Program-made: the position numbers and the translations under genes
In this document: piece after piece, positions 8,709 to 18,538 of the stretch
Numbering within the stretch: the stretch's first letter is position 1
Layout of the letters: every line of letters starts with the position of its first letter
Notes under the pieces: generated by a model
Database searches by the model: none
What the model saw: the letters and a program-made list of their open reading frames with translations, nothing else
Told to the model about the DNA's origin: nothing
Source of the DNA: Fluctibacter corallii
Lineage (GTDB): Bacteria; Pseudomonadota; Gammaproteobacteria; Enterobacterales; Alteromonadaceae
Reading direction: 5' to 3'
Assembly: GCF_025751585.1 (NCBI RefSeq)
Contig: NZ_JAOWKX010000001.1
Span: 248,259-312,258, forward strand
Length of the DNA stretch: 64,000 bases

Positions 8709-10736
8709 ATGTCCACACCGACCCCCTCTATAACTCAGCAGTTGTCCCAGTCATTGAGCCAGCTCACTAAGGCTGCATCCACTACGCAGGCTGCAAAATC
8801 GGGTGTAGACGTGACTGTGCAACAAGGCGTAGGGAATCAGATTATTTTAACAGATACTCGTCGCCAGAACGTGACAATCCCAACCCCTCGGAGTCCCAGC
8901 GCGATAGGGTTAGCGGCAAATGGTCAATATCGAATTAACGTGACGCAACATCAAGGGCAACACGCACTTCTTTTTAAGCCACTAGATTCCGCCTCACCCT
9001 CCTCGTTTTCAACTTTACAACAGACGACCACAGCACTTGCTGGCAACGCGGTGAACACGCAAGACGTGTCCCGACTACTGCAAGGCATCACGACCGACAA
9101 AATGCTCAATATTGTGCGAAATCTGGCAGCACATCCGTTGCCTTCATCGCCAAATTCATCGTTTCAGATTATTAACGCTCGTGTGCTAGCAGCGGCAGGG
9201 CAACAGGTTACACTGCAACTCTCATCTAGCGGCGTCAATCATCCTGTAACAGTAACACTGCCAGAAGGACAAACGCCGCCCAAGGTTGGGCAACAAGTAA
9301 ACGTAGCACTAACACTCAAAAATCAATCTGTAATTGCAAACATACTTGCGCCTTCACAGACCACAAAGGGTGAGAACAAACGAGAATTTAGTACGCTAGC
9401 AAACGGCCAACTACAAGGGAATCTGGCCAACATACTCCCAAAGTTGGGACAAGCCATTAGCTTAACCGTCGACAAGCAGCAATTAATTCGCGTTCTATTT
9501 GAGGTATCGCCGAGCCAAACAAAAGGGCAAATTTCAAATAGCTTGGCGACAATTCAAGGTGCTAGCGTTCCTATTTCGCTTAGCCAAACTGCTAAAGGCT
9601 TTTCGTTAGACATCTCTGGCATGGGTCAATCTGGAAAAGGCGAACACCCTTTCGCCAATGCAGCTAAACCTGCATCGTTGTCGCTGCCCATTGACAGCAA
9701 AACGTTGCAAACACTTCTCGATACCTTCCCCAAATTTAAAGGCAATATAAAAGAAGTAAGCGCAAACATACAAAACCCAATTCATTCACCAACGCCAGCA
9801 AGTTTAACGGCTCAAATACAGTCAGCAGTGCAGCAAATGGTGCGTCAGGCTATGCCACTCGCCGACAGTCCTTCAATTGGGTTAATGCAAATTACTCAAG
9901 CGTTGAGCGACACACAAAATAAAAGCCCCGAAACCAAAGCGCTATTGCAACAACTGCAACAGGCATTGAAGGTCGATAAGGTCGCAGGTGATTTACCTGA
10001 CACACAGCAGCTAAAAACATTGTTAACTGCACCTTCGGCTCCCATTACGCCAGTAACCTTGACACAACCTATTAACCAACAGGGGATGATGGCTGGCTTA
10101 ACAGCAATATTACAGGCGACATTATCATCAAGGCTTGCTAAAACACAGCGCGGCGCAGCGGATACTCTTATGACCAACGTGCTGACATTTCTGACTACAA
10201 CGACGGGCAAGCGCCCCAATACGGTATCACCGCGAACACAGCAAGATTTGTCGCTTATCGACAGTAAACACAGTTTATTAAAAGGATTAGGTAAGATTTT
10301 CGCGACGCATCAACAAAGCAAAGCCCGTTCAGCTGAGCAAGCGATGCAAGGGCAAGATGTACTGTATTATGTACTGCCTCAACAGCAAGGTCAGCCACCA
10401 AAAGATATAGAGCTACTGATTCGTCGAGAGCAAGATGCTGAAAACGGAGAAAACAAGCAAACAGATAAACAGCAACGCTGGTTATTAACCATGAAGTTGT
10501 CGGCTGGCGCTTTAGGGGATGTACTGGCGAAAGCGGCGTTAACCAGTGAGTCAATAAATATCGACTTTTACACCTCTTCAGACTCCCTTACTGACTTGAT
10601 ACATCGCTATTTGCCCCTGCTTACAAAACGGCTGGAAGACGCAGGTATTCTTGTCGCGAAAAGTAGCTGCCAACGGGGTCACATCCCCGATACACTAAAT
10701 AGCCGCCCTTACTCTATTGTAGAAACCCATGCCTGA
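8709..10736 (+). CDS. FliK-like flagellar hook-length control family protein
   Basis: 675 aa. The first about 500 residues are low-complexity, rich in Gln, Thr, Ser and Pro, like the disordered ruler region of FliK proteins. The C-terminal about 130 residues form a Flg_hook-type globular domain (DVLYYVLPQQQGQPPKDIELLIRRE, then WLLTMKLSAGALGDVLAKAALTSESINIDFY). FliK sets hook length and switches the export specificity of FlhB. This copy lies outside a flagellar cluster and overlaps by 8 nt a gene for an FlhB C-domain-like protein, so the pair may act together on export switching. Whether it is the main FliK or a paralogue cannot be told from this window. Confidence 0.8.
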   Translation: MSTPTPSITQQLSQSLSQLTKAASTTQAAKSGVDVTVQQGVGNQIILTDTRRQNVTIPTPRSPSAIGLAANGQYRINVTQHQGQHALLFKPLDSASPSSFSTLQQTTTALAGNAVNTQDVSRLLQGITTDKMLNIVRNLAAHPLPSSPNSSFQIINARVLAAAGQQVTLQLSSSGVNHPVTVTLPEGQTPPKVGQQVNVALTLKNQSVIANILAPSQTTKGENKREFSTLANGQLQGNLANILPKLGQAISLTVDKQQLIRVLFEVSPSQTKGQISNSLATIQGASVPISLSQTAKGFSLDISGMGQSGKGEHPFANAAKPASLSLPIDSKTLQTLLDTFPKFKGNIKEVSANIQNPIHSPTPASLTAQIQSAVQQMVRQAMPLADSPSIGLMQITQALSDTQNKSPETKALLQQLQQALKVDKVAGDLPDTQQLKTLLTAPSAPITPVTLTQPINQQGMMAGLTAILQATLSSRLAKTQRGAADTLMTNVLTFLTTTTGKRPNTVSPRTQQDLSLIDSKHSLLKGLGKIFATHQQSKARSAEQAMQGQDVLYYVLPQQQGQPPKDIELLIRREQDAENGENKQTDKQQRWLLTMKLSAGALGDVLAKAALTSESINIDFYTSSDSLTDLIHRYLPLLTKRLEDAGILVAKSSCQRGHIPDTLNSRPYSIVETHA

Positions 10737-11046
10737 CAAACGTAACCGAAAACGCGCTGTAGGATTAAAATACACGCAAGGGGATAAGAAAGACGCGCCC
10801 AAAGTTGTCGCCAAAGGATTCGGTGATCTTGCAGATGAGATCATTGCTGCTGCGAAAGCCCACGGCATATTAATTCACGAGGACCCTCACCTCATTGATG
10901 TGCTGGCACGACTCGACTTAGGGCAAGAGATTCCTGAAAAGCTCTATACCGTTATTGCAGAACTTATAGCATTTTCGTATGTTCTTCAGGGTAAATTCCC
11001 TGATAGCTGGGCCAAAACCCACAATAAAGTGTCTAAAAAGGTGTAG
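10729..11046 (+). CDS. Stand-alone FlhB C-terminal-domain-like protein
   Basis: 105 aa, similar to only the last part of the FlhB/YscU cytoplasmic domain (AVGLKYTQGDKKDAPKVVAKG, then LIDVLARLDLGQEIPEKLYTVIAELIAFSYVLQG). It has no membrane segments. In FlhB this part follows the self-cleaving NPTH motif; here the equivalent position reads NRKRAVGLKY, so the Asn-Pro cleavage site is missing and the protein resembles the already cleaved fragment. Proteins of this type (FhlB/FlhX) are known beside fliK paralogues. The start overlaps the fliK-like stop by 8 nt, so the pair is likely co-translated. Confidence 0.85.
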   Translation: MPDKRNRKRAVGLKYTQGDKKDAPKVVAKGFGDLADEIIAAAKAHGILIHEDPHLIDVLARLDLGQEIPEKLYTVIAELIAFSYVLQGKFPDSWAKTHNKVSKKV

Positions 11047-11139
11047 CACCATTCACACTCCTACAATTTTAAGTTGCGATGCAATTTTGAACTGGTATAT
11101 TTATTTACCTGAGAAAGATTGATGTATAAAGAGAACAAC

Positions 11140-12048
11140 ATGAGACCCAACTTCGATGACCTCAAATATTTTTTAGAGGTAGCGAATACAAGGAATTTGT
11201 CACGGGCAGCAGAGCGACAAGGAATTACCCAGCCCAGTATCAGCGCAGCCATGAAGCGTCTGGAAAGCAGCCTAAACACAACGATACTGCTACGTAACAG
11301 CAATGGTGTGCAATTAACAAAAGCAGGCGAAACGTTGCGACTGCAATGTCAGAAATTTTTGTCTGACTGGGAGAACATCAAATTACAGGTAAATCGCGCA
11401 GATACAGAACTAATGGGTAGCTTTACGTTAGGATGTCACCCATCTGTTGCGCTATACACATTGCCTAAATTGCTTCCGCATTTACGTGAGACCTTACCTC
11501 ACATATCATTTAATTTTAAACATGATCTATCACGCAAGATTACTGAACAAATCGTAAGTTTTGAACTGGACTTTGGACTAGTTATTAATCCTACGCGTCA
11601 TCCAGATCTGGTCATACGTCCTATTCTAAAAGATCGTGTTTGCTTATGGCGCAGCAAGCATACTAAAACAGACAAAGCCGAACGTGGTGAGTCACAGAAT
11701 AGGCAAACGTTGATCTACGATCCTAATTTAAAGCAAAGCCAAGAAATCATTAGACAGCTAAAATCGCATTCATTTCATTTTATGCATTCAAACAATTTAG
11801 AAGTGATCGCGGCATTAATTGAATCAGGCGAGGGAATCGGCATTTTACCATCGCGCGTTGCACAATGTTACTCAGACACGTTGGTTGAAGTAACAGACTG
11901 TCATTATCAGCCTATTCGTGATGAATTATGTTTGGTGTATCGAGCTGATTTTCAAAACCTAACCATTTCAAGCCATTTAGGCAATGAAATCAAACACGTG
12001 TTAACTGAGACAGAGACTGAAGCTGAACTGTCGCAACATGTGGCGTGA
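11140..12048 (+). CDS. LysR-family transcriptional regulator
   Basis: About 302 aa from the ATG at 11140; in-frame TTG (11119) and ATG (11122) codons lie upstream. AAAGAG seven nt before 11140 and the usual family N-terminus (MRPNFDDLKYFLEVANTRNLSRAA) favour 11140. The N-terminal winged HTH is clear (SRAAERQGITQPSISAAMKRLESSL), followed by a substrate-binding domain (GSFTLGCHPSVALYTLPKLLPHLRE; ESGEGIGILPSRVAQCY). LysR regulators usually control a neighbouring divergent gene, but no divergent gene lies immediately upstream, so the target is unknown. It converges on a small secreted-protein gene across a hairpin. Confidence 0.9.
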   Translation: MRPNFDDLKYFLEVANTRNLSRAAERQGITQPSISAAMKRLESSLNTTILLRNSNGVQLTKAGETLRLQCQKFLSDWENIKLQVNRADTELMGSFTLGCHPSVALYTLPKLLPHLRETLPHISFNFKHDLSRKITEQIVSFELDFGLVINPTRHPDLVIRPILKDRVCLWRSKHTKTDKAERGESQNRQTLIYDPNLKQSQEIIRQLKSHSFHFMHSNNLEVIAALIESGEGIGILPSRVAQCYSDTLVEVTDCHYQPIRDELCLVYRADFQNLTISSHLGNEIKHVLTETETEAELSQHVA

Positions 12049-12076
12049 GTTACCACTTAATAAACAATAGCGCTTA

Positions 12077-12101
12077 GCGAGCATGATGTTGTCATGCTCG
12101 C
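12077..12101. terminator. Perfect hairpin between convergent genes
   Basis: GCGAGCATGA (12077-12086) pairs perfectly with TCATGCTCGC (12092-12101) around a 5-nt loop, between the stops of the LysR gene (12048) and the minus-strand gene (12116). No T tract follows on either strand, so it is a weak or factor-assisted terminator at best. Confidence 0.5.
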
Positions 12102-12115
12102 GTGAAGCTTACCTC

Positions 12116-12601
12116 TTACTCAAATTCATCACAATCAATTGCTGTCACAATAGCATGTGCGTCTTGAAAACGAGATAGAGAAGACAACACATCACCGAAG
12201 GTCTTTCCATTTTTTGCATTAATAAGCACGTTAGTGCCATAGTAAAGCTCATCAAAGTTAAATTTATACATAATTCCTTCGTGCGTGATTTTCTCAGGTG
12301 TCATCGGGTAATCTTTTCCTCTCACACTCACGTTTAACTCACTCGCAATGGTTGCATAGTTTGACGAGAAACTGTTGTTTCTATCAAGTGCAATTGCGAC
12401 TCCGCAGTTACCCTCTCGAAGTTGAGGGTAAACGACGAATAGGTGCGCTTCAGACTTTGCGTCTTTTAGCGTTATAAAATCGGCGTCAGTTTTGAACCAG
12501 CTGGCTAAATCAGCTGATGCTGTAAAAGATAAACAAGACGCAAACAGTGTCAAAAGTGATAACTTAGCGATGGTGTTCGCTGGTTGTTTTCTTGGTGTCA
12601 T
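12116..12601 (-). CDS. Small secreted protein, unknown function
   Basis: 161 aa. The N-terminus is a classic Sec signal peptide (basic start, then KLSLLTLFASCLSFTASA, cleavage about residue 30), so the mature protein of about 130 residues is periplasmic or secreted. There are two Cys residues in the mature part (NCGVAIAL and DCDEFE), which may form a disulfide. I recognise no domain. A GAGGAG ribosome site 7 nt before the ATG strongly supports the start. It stands alone between the LysR gene and the GFA gene; a link to that regulator is possible but unsupported. Confidence 0.8.
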   Translation of the reverse strand: MTPRKQPANTIAKLSLLTLFASCLSFTASADLASWFKTDADFITLKDAKSEAHLFVVYPQLREGNCGVAIALDRNNSFSSNYATIASELNVSVRGKDYPMTPEKITHEGIMYKFNFDELYYGTNVLINAKNGKTFGDVLSSLSRFQDAHAIVTAIDCDEFE

Positions 12602-12822
12602 GTGAATACTCCTCGTGGTTTAGGTTAAATATACGGTCAATTATTTAACCTAAACCAGTGTCGCAGACTTGAAAAAGTGAATGTGACTCTCGCTGTAATA
12701 GCCTAAACGCATTCACCACAGGACACTTGGGTGCGTTAACCGGCTATCGGTGAGGTTCGTCTTTTGACGTTGCCGGCATCAGCGATTAATATTTGAGCTG
12801 ACATGAGAGGAGTTAACGGGCT

Positions 12823-13230
12823 ATGACACAATTATCAGGCTCATGCTTATGCACAGCGATCAGCTACATCGCAAACGGTACGTTTGACGATTTTTATCTT
12901 TGCCATTGCAAGCACTGCCAAAAAGACACGGGATCGGCACACGCCGCCAATCTGTTTTCGTCTAATGCTACACTCCAATGGCAATCAGGCGAAGACATGA
13001 TCAGAAGATTTCACCTTCCTGAAACCCAACACATTAAAAGTTTCTGTTCAAAATGCGGCTCTGCTATGCCCAGTTGGCAAATGGATAACCAGCTGCTCGT
13101 CATTCCAGCTGGAAGCCTAGACCATGTGATTTCAACACGCCCAACTGCACATATTTTTACGTCCAGTCAAACGTGGTGGGCAGAGAGCCTAGATGCGATT
13201 CCTCGGTATGACTCCCTTCCAACAACATGA
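12823..13230 (+). CDS. GFA (CENP-V/GFA domain) family zinc protein
   Basis: 135 aa, matching the compact GFA fold. The zinc ligands are visible in order: GSCLCTAI (Cys 8 and 10), LCHCKHCQKDTGS (three Cys near residues 27-32) and FCSKCGSAMP (near 76-79). The family is named after glutathione-dependent formaldehyde-activating enzyme, but most members have no proven activity, and small bacterial ones like this should be called GFA-family only. An AGGAG site lies upstream of the ATG at a slightly long spacing. It is monocistronic, with no functional link to its neighbours visible. Confidence 0.9.
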   Translation: MTQLSGSCLCTAISYIANGTFDDFYLCHCKHCQKDTGSAHAANLFSSNATLQWQSGEDMIRRFHLPETQHIKSFCSKCGSAMPSWQMDNQLLVIPAGSLDHVISTRPTAHIFTSSQTWWAESLDAIPRYDSLPTT

Positions 13231-13315
13231 TCGAATTCCATCTGCAATGTGATAAGTGCAACGCAGACACTCGGTTTATCGACCTTCTTTGCCAATAGTT
13301 TGAAGCAAACTCACC

Positions 13316-15613
13316 TCAATGTTCTGATGCCACTACCCTTGCTTTCTTCGCAGCTGCGACCATGTGGCGCAAATTCACTTTAACTTCATCCCACCCCCGT
13401 GTTTTTAAACCGCAATCTGGATTCACCCATAATTGATCTGCTGGAATGCGCGAACAAGCGTGATTAAGCCTGTCGAGCATATCGTGCGTCTCTACCTTAT
13501 TAGGAGAATGGATATCGTATACCCCAGGGCCTATGTCATTGGGGTAAGCATAAGTATCAAACACGTCAAGTAACGTCATATTTGAGCGTGCCGTTTCGAT
13601 CGTAATGACATCGGCATCCATACGAGCAACATCTTCCATAATTTCACCGAAAGAGGAATAGCACATATGAGTATGAATTTGAGTTTCATCTTTTACCCCG
13701 CTGCTGGCAAGTAAGAAGCAGTCTACAGCCCACTGCATATAGTAACGCTGCTCATGCTTTTTTAACGGTAGTCTCTCTCGTAGCGCCGCCTCATCAATTT
13801 GAATAATTCTGATATTAGCCGCTTCTAAATCGTTAACTTCCTCTCGAATCGCCAAAGCGATTTGTTCACAAACCTTATTTCTCGGTAAGTCATCTCGCAC
13901 GAAAGACCAATTCAAAATGGTAACCGGCCCAGTTAGCATGCCTTTAACAGGTTTGGCGGTGAGGGATTGTGCGTACTGGCTCCAAGCAACAGTGATAGGT
14001 TTTGGGCGGTGAACATCGGCATAGATAATCGGCGGCTTAACACACCGAGAACCATAAGACTGCACCCACGCAAACTGGCTCACGGCGATACCTTCTAAAT
14101 GTTCCCCAAAATACTCCACCATGTCGTTGCGCTCAGGTTCACCATGTACCAACACATCAAGGCCAAGTTGCTCTTGCACATCAATGACATGTGCGATTTC
14201 ATCTTGCATCCTTAAAATATATTCATGCTCACTTATTTCATTGCGTTTAAACTTTGCTCTTGTAAGGCGGATATCCGAGGTTTGTGGGTACGAGCCAATG
14301 GTGGTCGTAGGAAACAGGGGCAAGGATAACGCCGATGCCTGCGTCAATTTTCGTTGACTAAACGTAGACTGCCTCTTGAATAAACTGGAATGAAGCGATG
14401 AATCTCGCAATTGAGTTGCGTGGTTCGATTGCGCTTTTTCATAACCTTGAGAAGCACTGTTTTGGCCTAACTCGGTCGAAATACTGTCGCGCCCTTCATT
14501 TAATGCGTTTTTCAAGTAAACCAATTCTTGCAACTTTTGCTTAGCAAAAGACAGTCTGTCTTTTAATCCACTTGGAATATGGGTTTCAAGTTCAACGTCA
14601 ATCGGTACATGCAACAACGAACACGACGGTGCCAGCCACAACCTATCTCCTAATTGCTGATGCAGCGGTATCAATTGTTCTAAACACTGATTCAGCCTTG
14701 CTTTCCAGATATTTCGACCATCAATTACACCAACAGACAGCACTTGGCTCGCCTTTAATGTACTTGCTATGGCGTTTACCTCATGCCAGCTATCTATAAC
14801 AGGCACATGAATCCCCGCAACAGGAAGGGCTGATACGATAGAAAGGTTTGCACCATAGTCCGAAAAATAACTGGTTAGCAGTAGCTTGATGTTCGATGTC
14901 GAGAGATAATCGTAAGCATACTGCAACGCAGTTTGCCATTCGCGATTTAAATCTAACGCTAATACGGGCTCATCGACTTGAACCCACTCGACGCCATGCC
15001 TGTAAAAGTTAGCCAGCAGCTGAGCGTAAATAGGCAAAAGCTTAGGAAGTAAAGTCAACTTCGTGGTGTCGTCAGCCCCTTTTGCTAAATACAAATAGGT
15101 GACCGGCCCGAGGATCACCGGCTTTACTTCTGCTCCCACGCTTCTTGCCTCATTGATGTCTCGGTTTATGCGCGACGGGTTTAGCGCAAACGACGTATCA
15201 GCATCCACCTGAGGCACAATGTAATGATAGTTTGTGTCAAACCACTTCGTCATTTCACCCGCTTGTGTCTGGCATCCACATTCAGCATGCGCAGTTTGTC
15301 CTCTGGCCGCAAGAAAATACGCATCCAACGCCGTTAAGGCATATTCACTTGCCACTTTTTCCACTGACGTTGGGATATTTCCTAACATAAATGAGGTGTC
15401 CAACACATGGTCATAGAGAGAAAAGTCGCCAACAGGCACCCAATCCAGGGCAGACTGAATCTCTAGATTACCTTGGCGAATCTCTCGTGCCGTTGCGTGT
15501 AGATGTCGCTGAGACGTTTCACTGTCACCATGTTGCCAATAGTGTTCAAGCGCAAATTTTAGCTCGCGGTTAGCCCCGATACGCGGGAACCCTAAATTAT
15601 GTATTTTAGCCAT
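13316..15613 (-). CDS. metE: Cobalamin-independent methionine synthase
   Basis: 765 aa. MetE transfers the methyl group of 5-methyltetrahydropteroyl-tri-glutamate to homocysteine, the last step of methionine synthesis, without B12. Two TIM-barrel halves are visible. The C-terminal catalytic barrel starts about residue 428 (LPLFPTTTIGSYPQTSDIR) and holds the zinc ligands His649 and Cys651 (THMCYSSFG) and Cys734 (NPDCGLKTRGW). The linker between the halves (about residues 370-425) is longer than usual, rich in Ser, Gln and Asn, and looks like a lineage-specific insertion. The divergent neighbour is a MetR-like regulator with a 96-nt shared control region. Confidence 0.97.
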   Translation of the reverse strand: MAKIHNLGFPRIGANRELKFALEHYWQHGDSETSQRHLHATAREIRQGNLEIQSALDWVPVGDFSLYDHVLDTSFMLGNIPTSVEKVASEYALTALDAYFLAARGQTAHAECGCQTQAGEMTKWFDTNYHYIVPQVDADTSFALNPSRINRDINEARSVGAEVKPVILGPVTYLYLAKGADDTTKLTLLPKLLPIYAQLLANFYRHGVEWVQVDEPVLALDLNREWQTALQYAYDYLSTSNIKLLLTSYFSDYGANLSIVSALPVAGIHVPVIDSWHEVNAIASTLKASQVLSVGVIDGRNIWKARLNQCLEQLIPLHQQLGDRLWLAPSCSLLHVPIDVELETHIPSGLKDRLSFAKQKLQELVYLKNALNEGRDSISTELGQNSASQGYEKAQSNHATQLRDSSLHSSLFKRQSTFSQRKLTQASALSLPLFPTTTIGSYPQTSDIRLTRAKFKRNEISEHEYILRMQDEIAHVIDVQEQLGLDVLVHGEPERNDMVEYFGEHLEGIAVSQFAWVQSYGSRCVKPPIIYADVHRPKPITVAWSQYAQSLTAKPVKGMLTGPVTILNWSFVRDDLPRNKVCEQIALAIREEVNDLEAANIRIIQIDEAALRERLPLKKHEQRYYMQWAVDCFLLASSGVKDETQIHTHMCYSSFGEIMEDVARMDADVITIETARSNMTLLDVFDTYAYPNDIGPGVYDIHSPNKVETHDMLDRLNHACSRIPADQLWVNPDCGLKTRGWDEVKVNLRHMVAAAKKARVVASEH

Positions 15614-15693
15614 CTATCCGTCCATTTTGAGTGAATAGACGTAGGTTGCCTGATGCCTTTTATTAAATATATTGGTATATTTTCATAAAACCA

Positions 15694-15706
15694 TGAATTT
15701 TAATCA
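15694..15706. promoter_or_regulatory. Candidate MetR operator in the metE-metR intergenic region
   Basis: TGAA (15694-15697), five nt, then ATCA (15703-15706) matches the MetR half-site pattern TGAA-N5-TTCA with one mismatch. It lies a few bases before the metR start, within the 96-nt region between divergent metE and metR. The placement fits autoregulation by MetR; the assignment is by pattern and context only. Confidence 0.35.
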
Positions 15707-15709
15707 TAT

Positions 15710-16621
15710 ATGATTGAACGACACCATCTACGTATAATCAGCGCGGTACAGGAATTCGGCACGTTAACCGAAGCTGCGATGGCGCTTCATCTCACACAAT
15801 CAGCACTTAGCCACGCCATTAGAAAATTGGAAAACCAGTTAGGCACGCCAATATGGCAAAAAGACGGCAGAAACTTAAGGCTCACCGCTTCAGGAGAGCT
15901 ATTACTCAATCTCGGCCAAAGGGTGCTGCCTCAATTTGAACATGCAGAAGCGGTCGCGTCATTGATAGCAAATGGGCAACAAGGGTTACTGAGAATAGGC
16001 ATGGAATGCCACCCGTGTTACAAATGGCTTCTTAAAGTCGTCGCGCCCTTTATCGAGCAGCACCCTCATGTTGAAGTAGACGTTAAACAGGCTTTTCAGT
16101 TTGGTGGAATGAAAGCATTGTTGGGGTACGAAATTGACGTACTTGTCACTCCCGATCCGTTGTACATGCCGTCTGTTGATTATTTACCCATTATGGATTA
16201 TGAGCATGTGCTTGTCGTATCTCCCCAGCATTCTCTGGCCAAAGCTGCTTTTGTTACCCCAGAGCAATTAGCTCAAGAAACATTACTAACCTACCCAGTT
16301 GAACCATCACGACTTGATATTTTTTCACGATTTCTCACCCCCGCAGGAGTCAACGTTGGTAAGCATAAAATCATAGAGGCTACCGAGATTATGCTTGCAC
16401 TTATTCATGCAAATCGAGGAATTAGCGCACTGCCGCGCTGGCTGGTAGAAGAGTATCAGTCAGATTATTCACTCAGCGCGATTCAACTTGGGCAAACAGC
16501 GATGAGAAAAACCATGTATTTAGGCACGCGAACAAATGAAGCCTCGCCTAATTACATTGAAGCATTCAAACACGTTGCGGTGAAAGTTGCAAAGCATGCA
16601 TTTTCACAAACTGTTTCATAA
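15710..16621 (+). CDS. metR: MetR-like LysR-family regulator of methionine synthesis
   Basis: 303 aa LysR regulator. The N-terminal HTH is MIERHHLRIISAVQEFGTLT followed by AAMALHLTQSALSHAIRKLE, which is typical of MetR, and the effector domain begins near residue 90 (LRIGMECHPCYKWLLKVV), also characteristic of MetR, which senses homocysteine. It is divergent from metE, the classical MetR arrangement, so activation of metE is the expected role. There is no strong ribosome site before the ATG at 15710, but the start matches the family N-terminus. Confidence 0.92.
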   Translation: MIERHHLRIISAVQEFGTLTEAAMALHLTQSALSHAIRKLENQLGTPIWQKDGRNLRLTASGELLLNLGQRVLPQFEHAEAVASLIANGQQGLLRIGMECHPCYKWLLKVVAPFIEQHPHVEVDVKQAFQFGGMKALLGYEIDVLVTPDPLYMPSVDYLPIMDYEHVLVVSPQHSLAKAAFVTPEQLAQETLLTYPVEPSRLDIFSRFLTPAGVNVGKHKIIEATEIMLALIHANRGISALPRWLVEEYQSDYSLSAIQLGQTAMRKTMYLGTRTNEASPNYIEAFKHVAVKVAKHAFSQTVS

Positions 16622-16892
16622 TAAAAACGCCAGCGTATTAGATACGCCTACATCAATACAAACTATTACAGAAATAGATAAATGCAATATCCAATCCCTC
16701 ACGCCTAATTACCGCCTTACACAGTAAAAATATAATTTACCAAACTTCCAATTTTACCTGACACTTATCGTTCTGTTCTATAGACTATGCCCTTAGCAAA
16801 AGTATGTGATAACCGCCTACCTAAAGAAGGAAATATATAACGGCATACCTTCATTAGGTAACCCTCGTTCATGTTATTAAGGAAGTACACCA

Positions 16893-18515
16893 ATGAACCT
16901 AACAACACCAATATCAGTGCTCTTTATTTGCTTCATACTCAACGCTAGTCAGGCCTTAGCCACCATTTCGGCAAAGTCTTACCTCTACGCAGATCAGGAA
17001 ACCTGCCCAGCAGGCTATACTCTGGCCCCCGTGCCTAAAACTCAAGCGCAACGTGAAGCAATTTGTGATGTTCATATGAATGACTGGGATATCGCACGCC
17101 TGTCAGACAATCACTCAATCAGTGGCTCAGGATATCAGTGTGAAGTGGTAGAAAATGACTCACGCACATTAGGTCATGCGATTTGTGAACCAGCTCACGA
17201 AATCGCACTTGAGGGAGACATGTGTCCAAGTGGTTACGAGCACATAACTAAAGCAGAGGTCTCAGCTAACCCCAGTAAATATTGTGCAATGCTACCTGCC
17301 ACAGGTCACGCGCTGTTAGCTGATGCGTTTTCACTGAGTGGTACGGCTGGTCATTGCGACATTAATCCTATTGATGACGGTGTTAACCAAGTTGTCGATG
17401 GCGAAACATATACCGCGCCCATGTCGTTATGTGCGCCAAGTAATAGAGTCAAGAAAGTAGCGGATTGCCCGGTAGGCACCGAGCTTTTAATTGGCAGTAA
17501 CACAACAAATTTCTGTATCAATGAAGGCTCGAATACGGCGTTCGACCATTATGGTGTTGATATGTGCGCTGCTTCAGGCAAAGGTGATTTCTTAGCTATA
17601 AAACGCGTTTATACCGACCCGCTTCAAGCAGCACCTACCCCAACACTTATCTGTGAAGAGCGTACCCTACCGGTTTATTCTGCATTAGGCACGATTGAAG
17701 CTTGCCCGTTAGGTTCTGAGCGAGTAAAAGGCCAAAGCGCCCCCGACCATTGTGCTTATATATGGGGTGAACTTGGAAAAGACGTGATGGGCAATGACGT
17801 GTGTGACGGGTTTGGCGAATTTAAAGAATATATTCAGCGTATTCCACGTCGTCCTGGCCCACTGTCATTTAAAAGGGCTAAAGCGCCCGCTTCGGTGTCA
17901 CCTGAAATCGAAGGCGCATACGTGTATTCTCGGGGTGAACGCGTTGCTCTGTGCACCAACGAACTGCAACCTAAGCGCAATGATTTAGGTGAAATCACTG
18001 AATGCCCACCTTACGCTGAGCTTATAGTAAGCCCAAGTGTAGGCAATCACTGCGCACTAAAAGGCGGGGATCCAGGGTTTGATATCGCTAACGATAAAGA
18101 TGTGTGTGAAAAAGCCGGAGAAGGAAGGTTTGAACGTTACCTTACCCACGCATCAGGCGCAAAACTCCTCGTTTGTTCAGACGAAAAACAAGCTATTCCA
18201 GAGGCAACCAAGCTCGTTCAAACAAAATTATGCGGTACTAACGAAGAGTTTATTAAGTCTGCTTTATTCCAGCCCAGTGTGTACGACCACTGTGCACCGT
18301 TAAATGGTACACCAGGGTTTGACGTCAACGGCAAGGATGTATGTAAAGAGTCGGGACTATTAGGGTTCCAACACTATAGCTTTCCAGCCGGCGTTAAAAC
18401 ATTAATTTGTGAATGTCCGAGCGGCTCAAAAGGGTGTGATGATAGTGGAGAAGGTCCGCGAGCGGTTACATCGGGAGGCAATCAGCCCGCCAATTTAAAA
18501 CTTAGAGCTGATTAA
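16893..18515 (+). CDS. Secreted cysteine-rich repeat protein, unknown function
   Basis: 540 aa. A signal peptide (TPISVLFICFILNASQALA, cleavage about residue 23) is followed by about seven degenerate repeats of 60-75 residues. Each has a pattern like CP-G-E/Y, then HCA or FC near 20 residues later, then a Cys in a VC or MC context and a final Cys in LIC or ALC. Examples are ACPLGSERVKGQ with PDHCAYIWGE, and ECPPYAELIVS with NHCALKGGDPGFD. Regular Cys pairing suggests disulfide-bonded extracytoplasmic modules. No known domain is recognised. The gene ends 23 nt before a giant hybrid two-component regulator on the same strand, so they are probably co-transcribed; a ligand-presenting or sensing accessory role is speculation. 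Confidence 0.8.
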   Translation: MNLTTPISVLFICFILNASQALATISAKSYLYADQETCPAGYTLAPVPKTQAQREAICDVHMNDWDIARLSDNHSISGSGYQCEVVENDSRTLGHAICEPAHEIALEGDMCPSGYEHITKAEVSANPSKYCAMLPATGHALLADAFSLSGTAGHCDINPIDDGVNQVVDGETYTAPMSLCAPSNRVKKVADCPVGTELLIGSNTTNFCINEGSNTAFDHYGVDMCAASGKGDFLAIKRVYTDPLQAAPTPTLICEERTLPVYSALGTIEACPLGSERVKGQSAPDHCAYIWGELGKDVMGNDVCDGFGEFKEYIQRIPRRPGPLSFKRAKAPASVSPEIEGAYVYSRGERVALCTNELQPKRNDLGEITECPPYAELIVSPSVGNHCALKGGDPGFDIANDKDVCEKAGEGRFERYLTHASGAKLLVCSDEKQAIPEATKLVQTKLCGTNEEFIKSALFQPSVYDHCAPLNGTPGFDVNGKDVCKESGLLGFQHYSFPAGVKTLICECPSGSKGCDDSGEGPRAVTSGGNQPANLKLRAD

Positions 18516-18538
18516 ACAAGCACACAGGTAGTTCTTTT

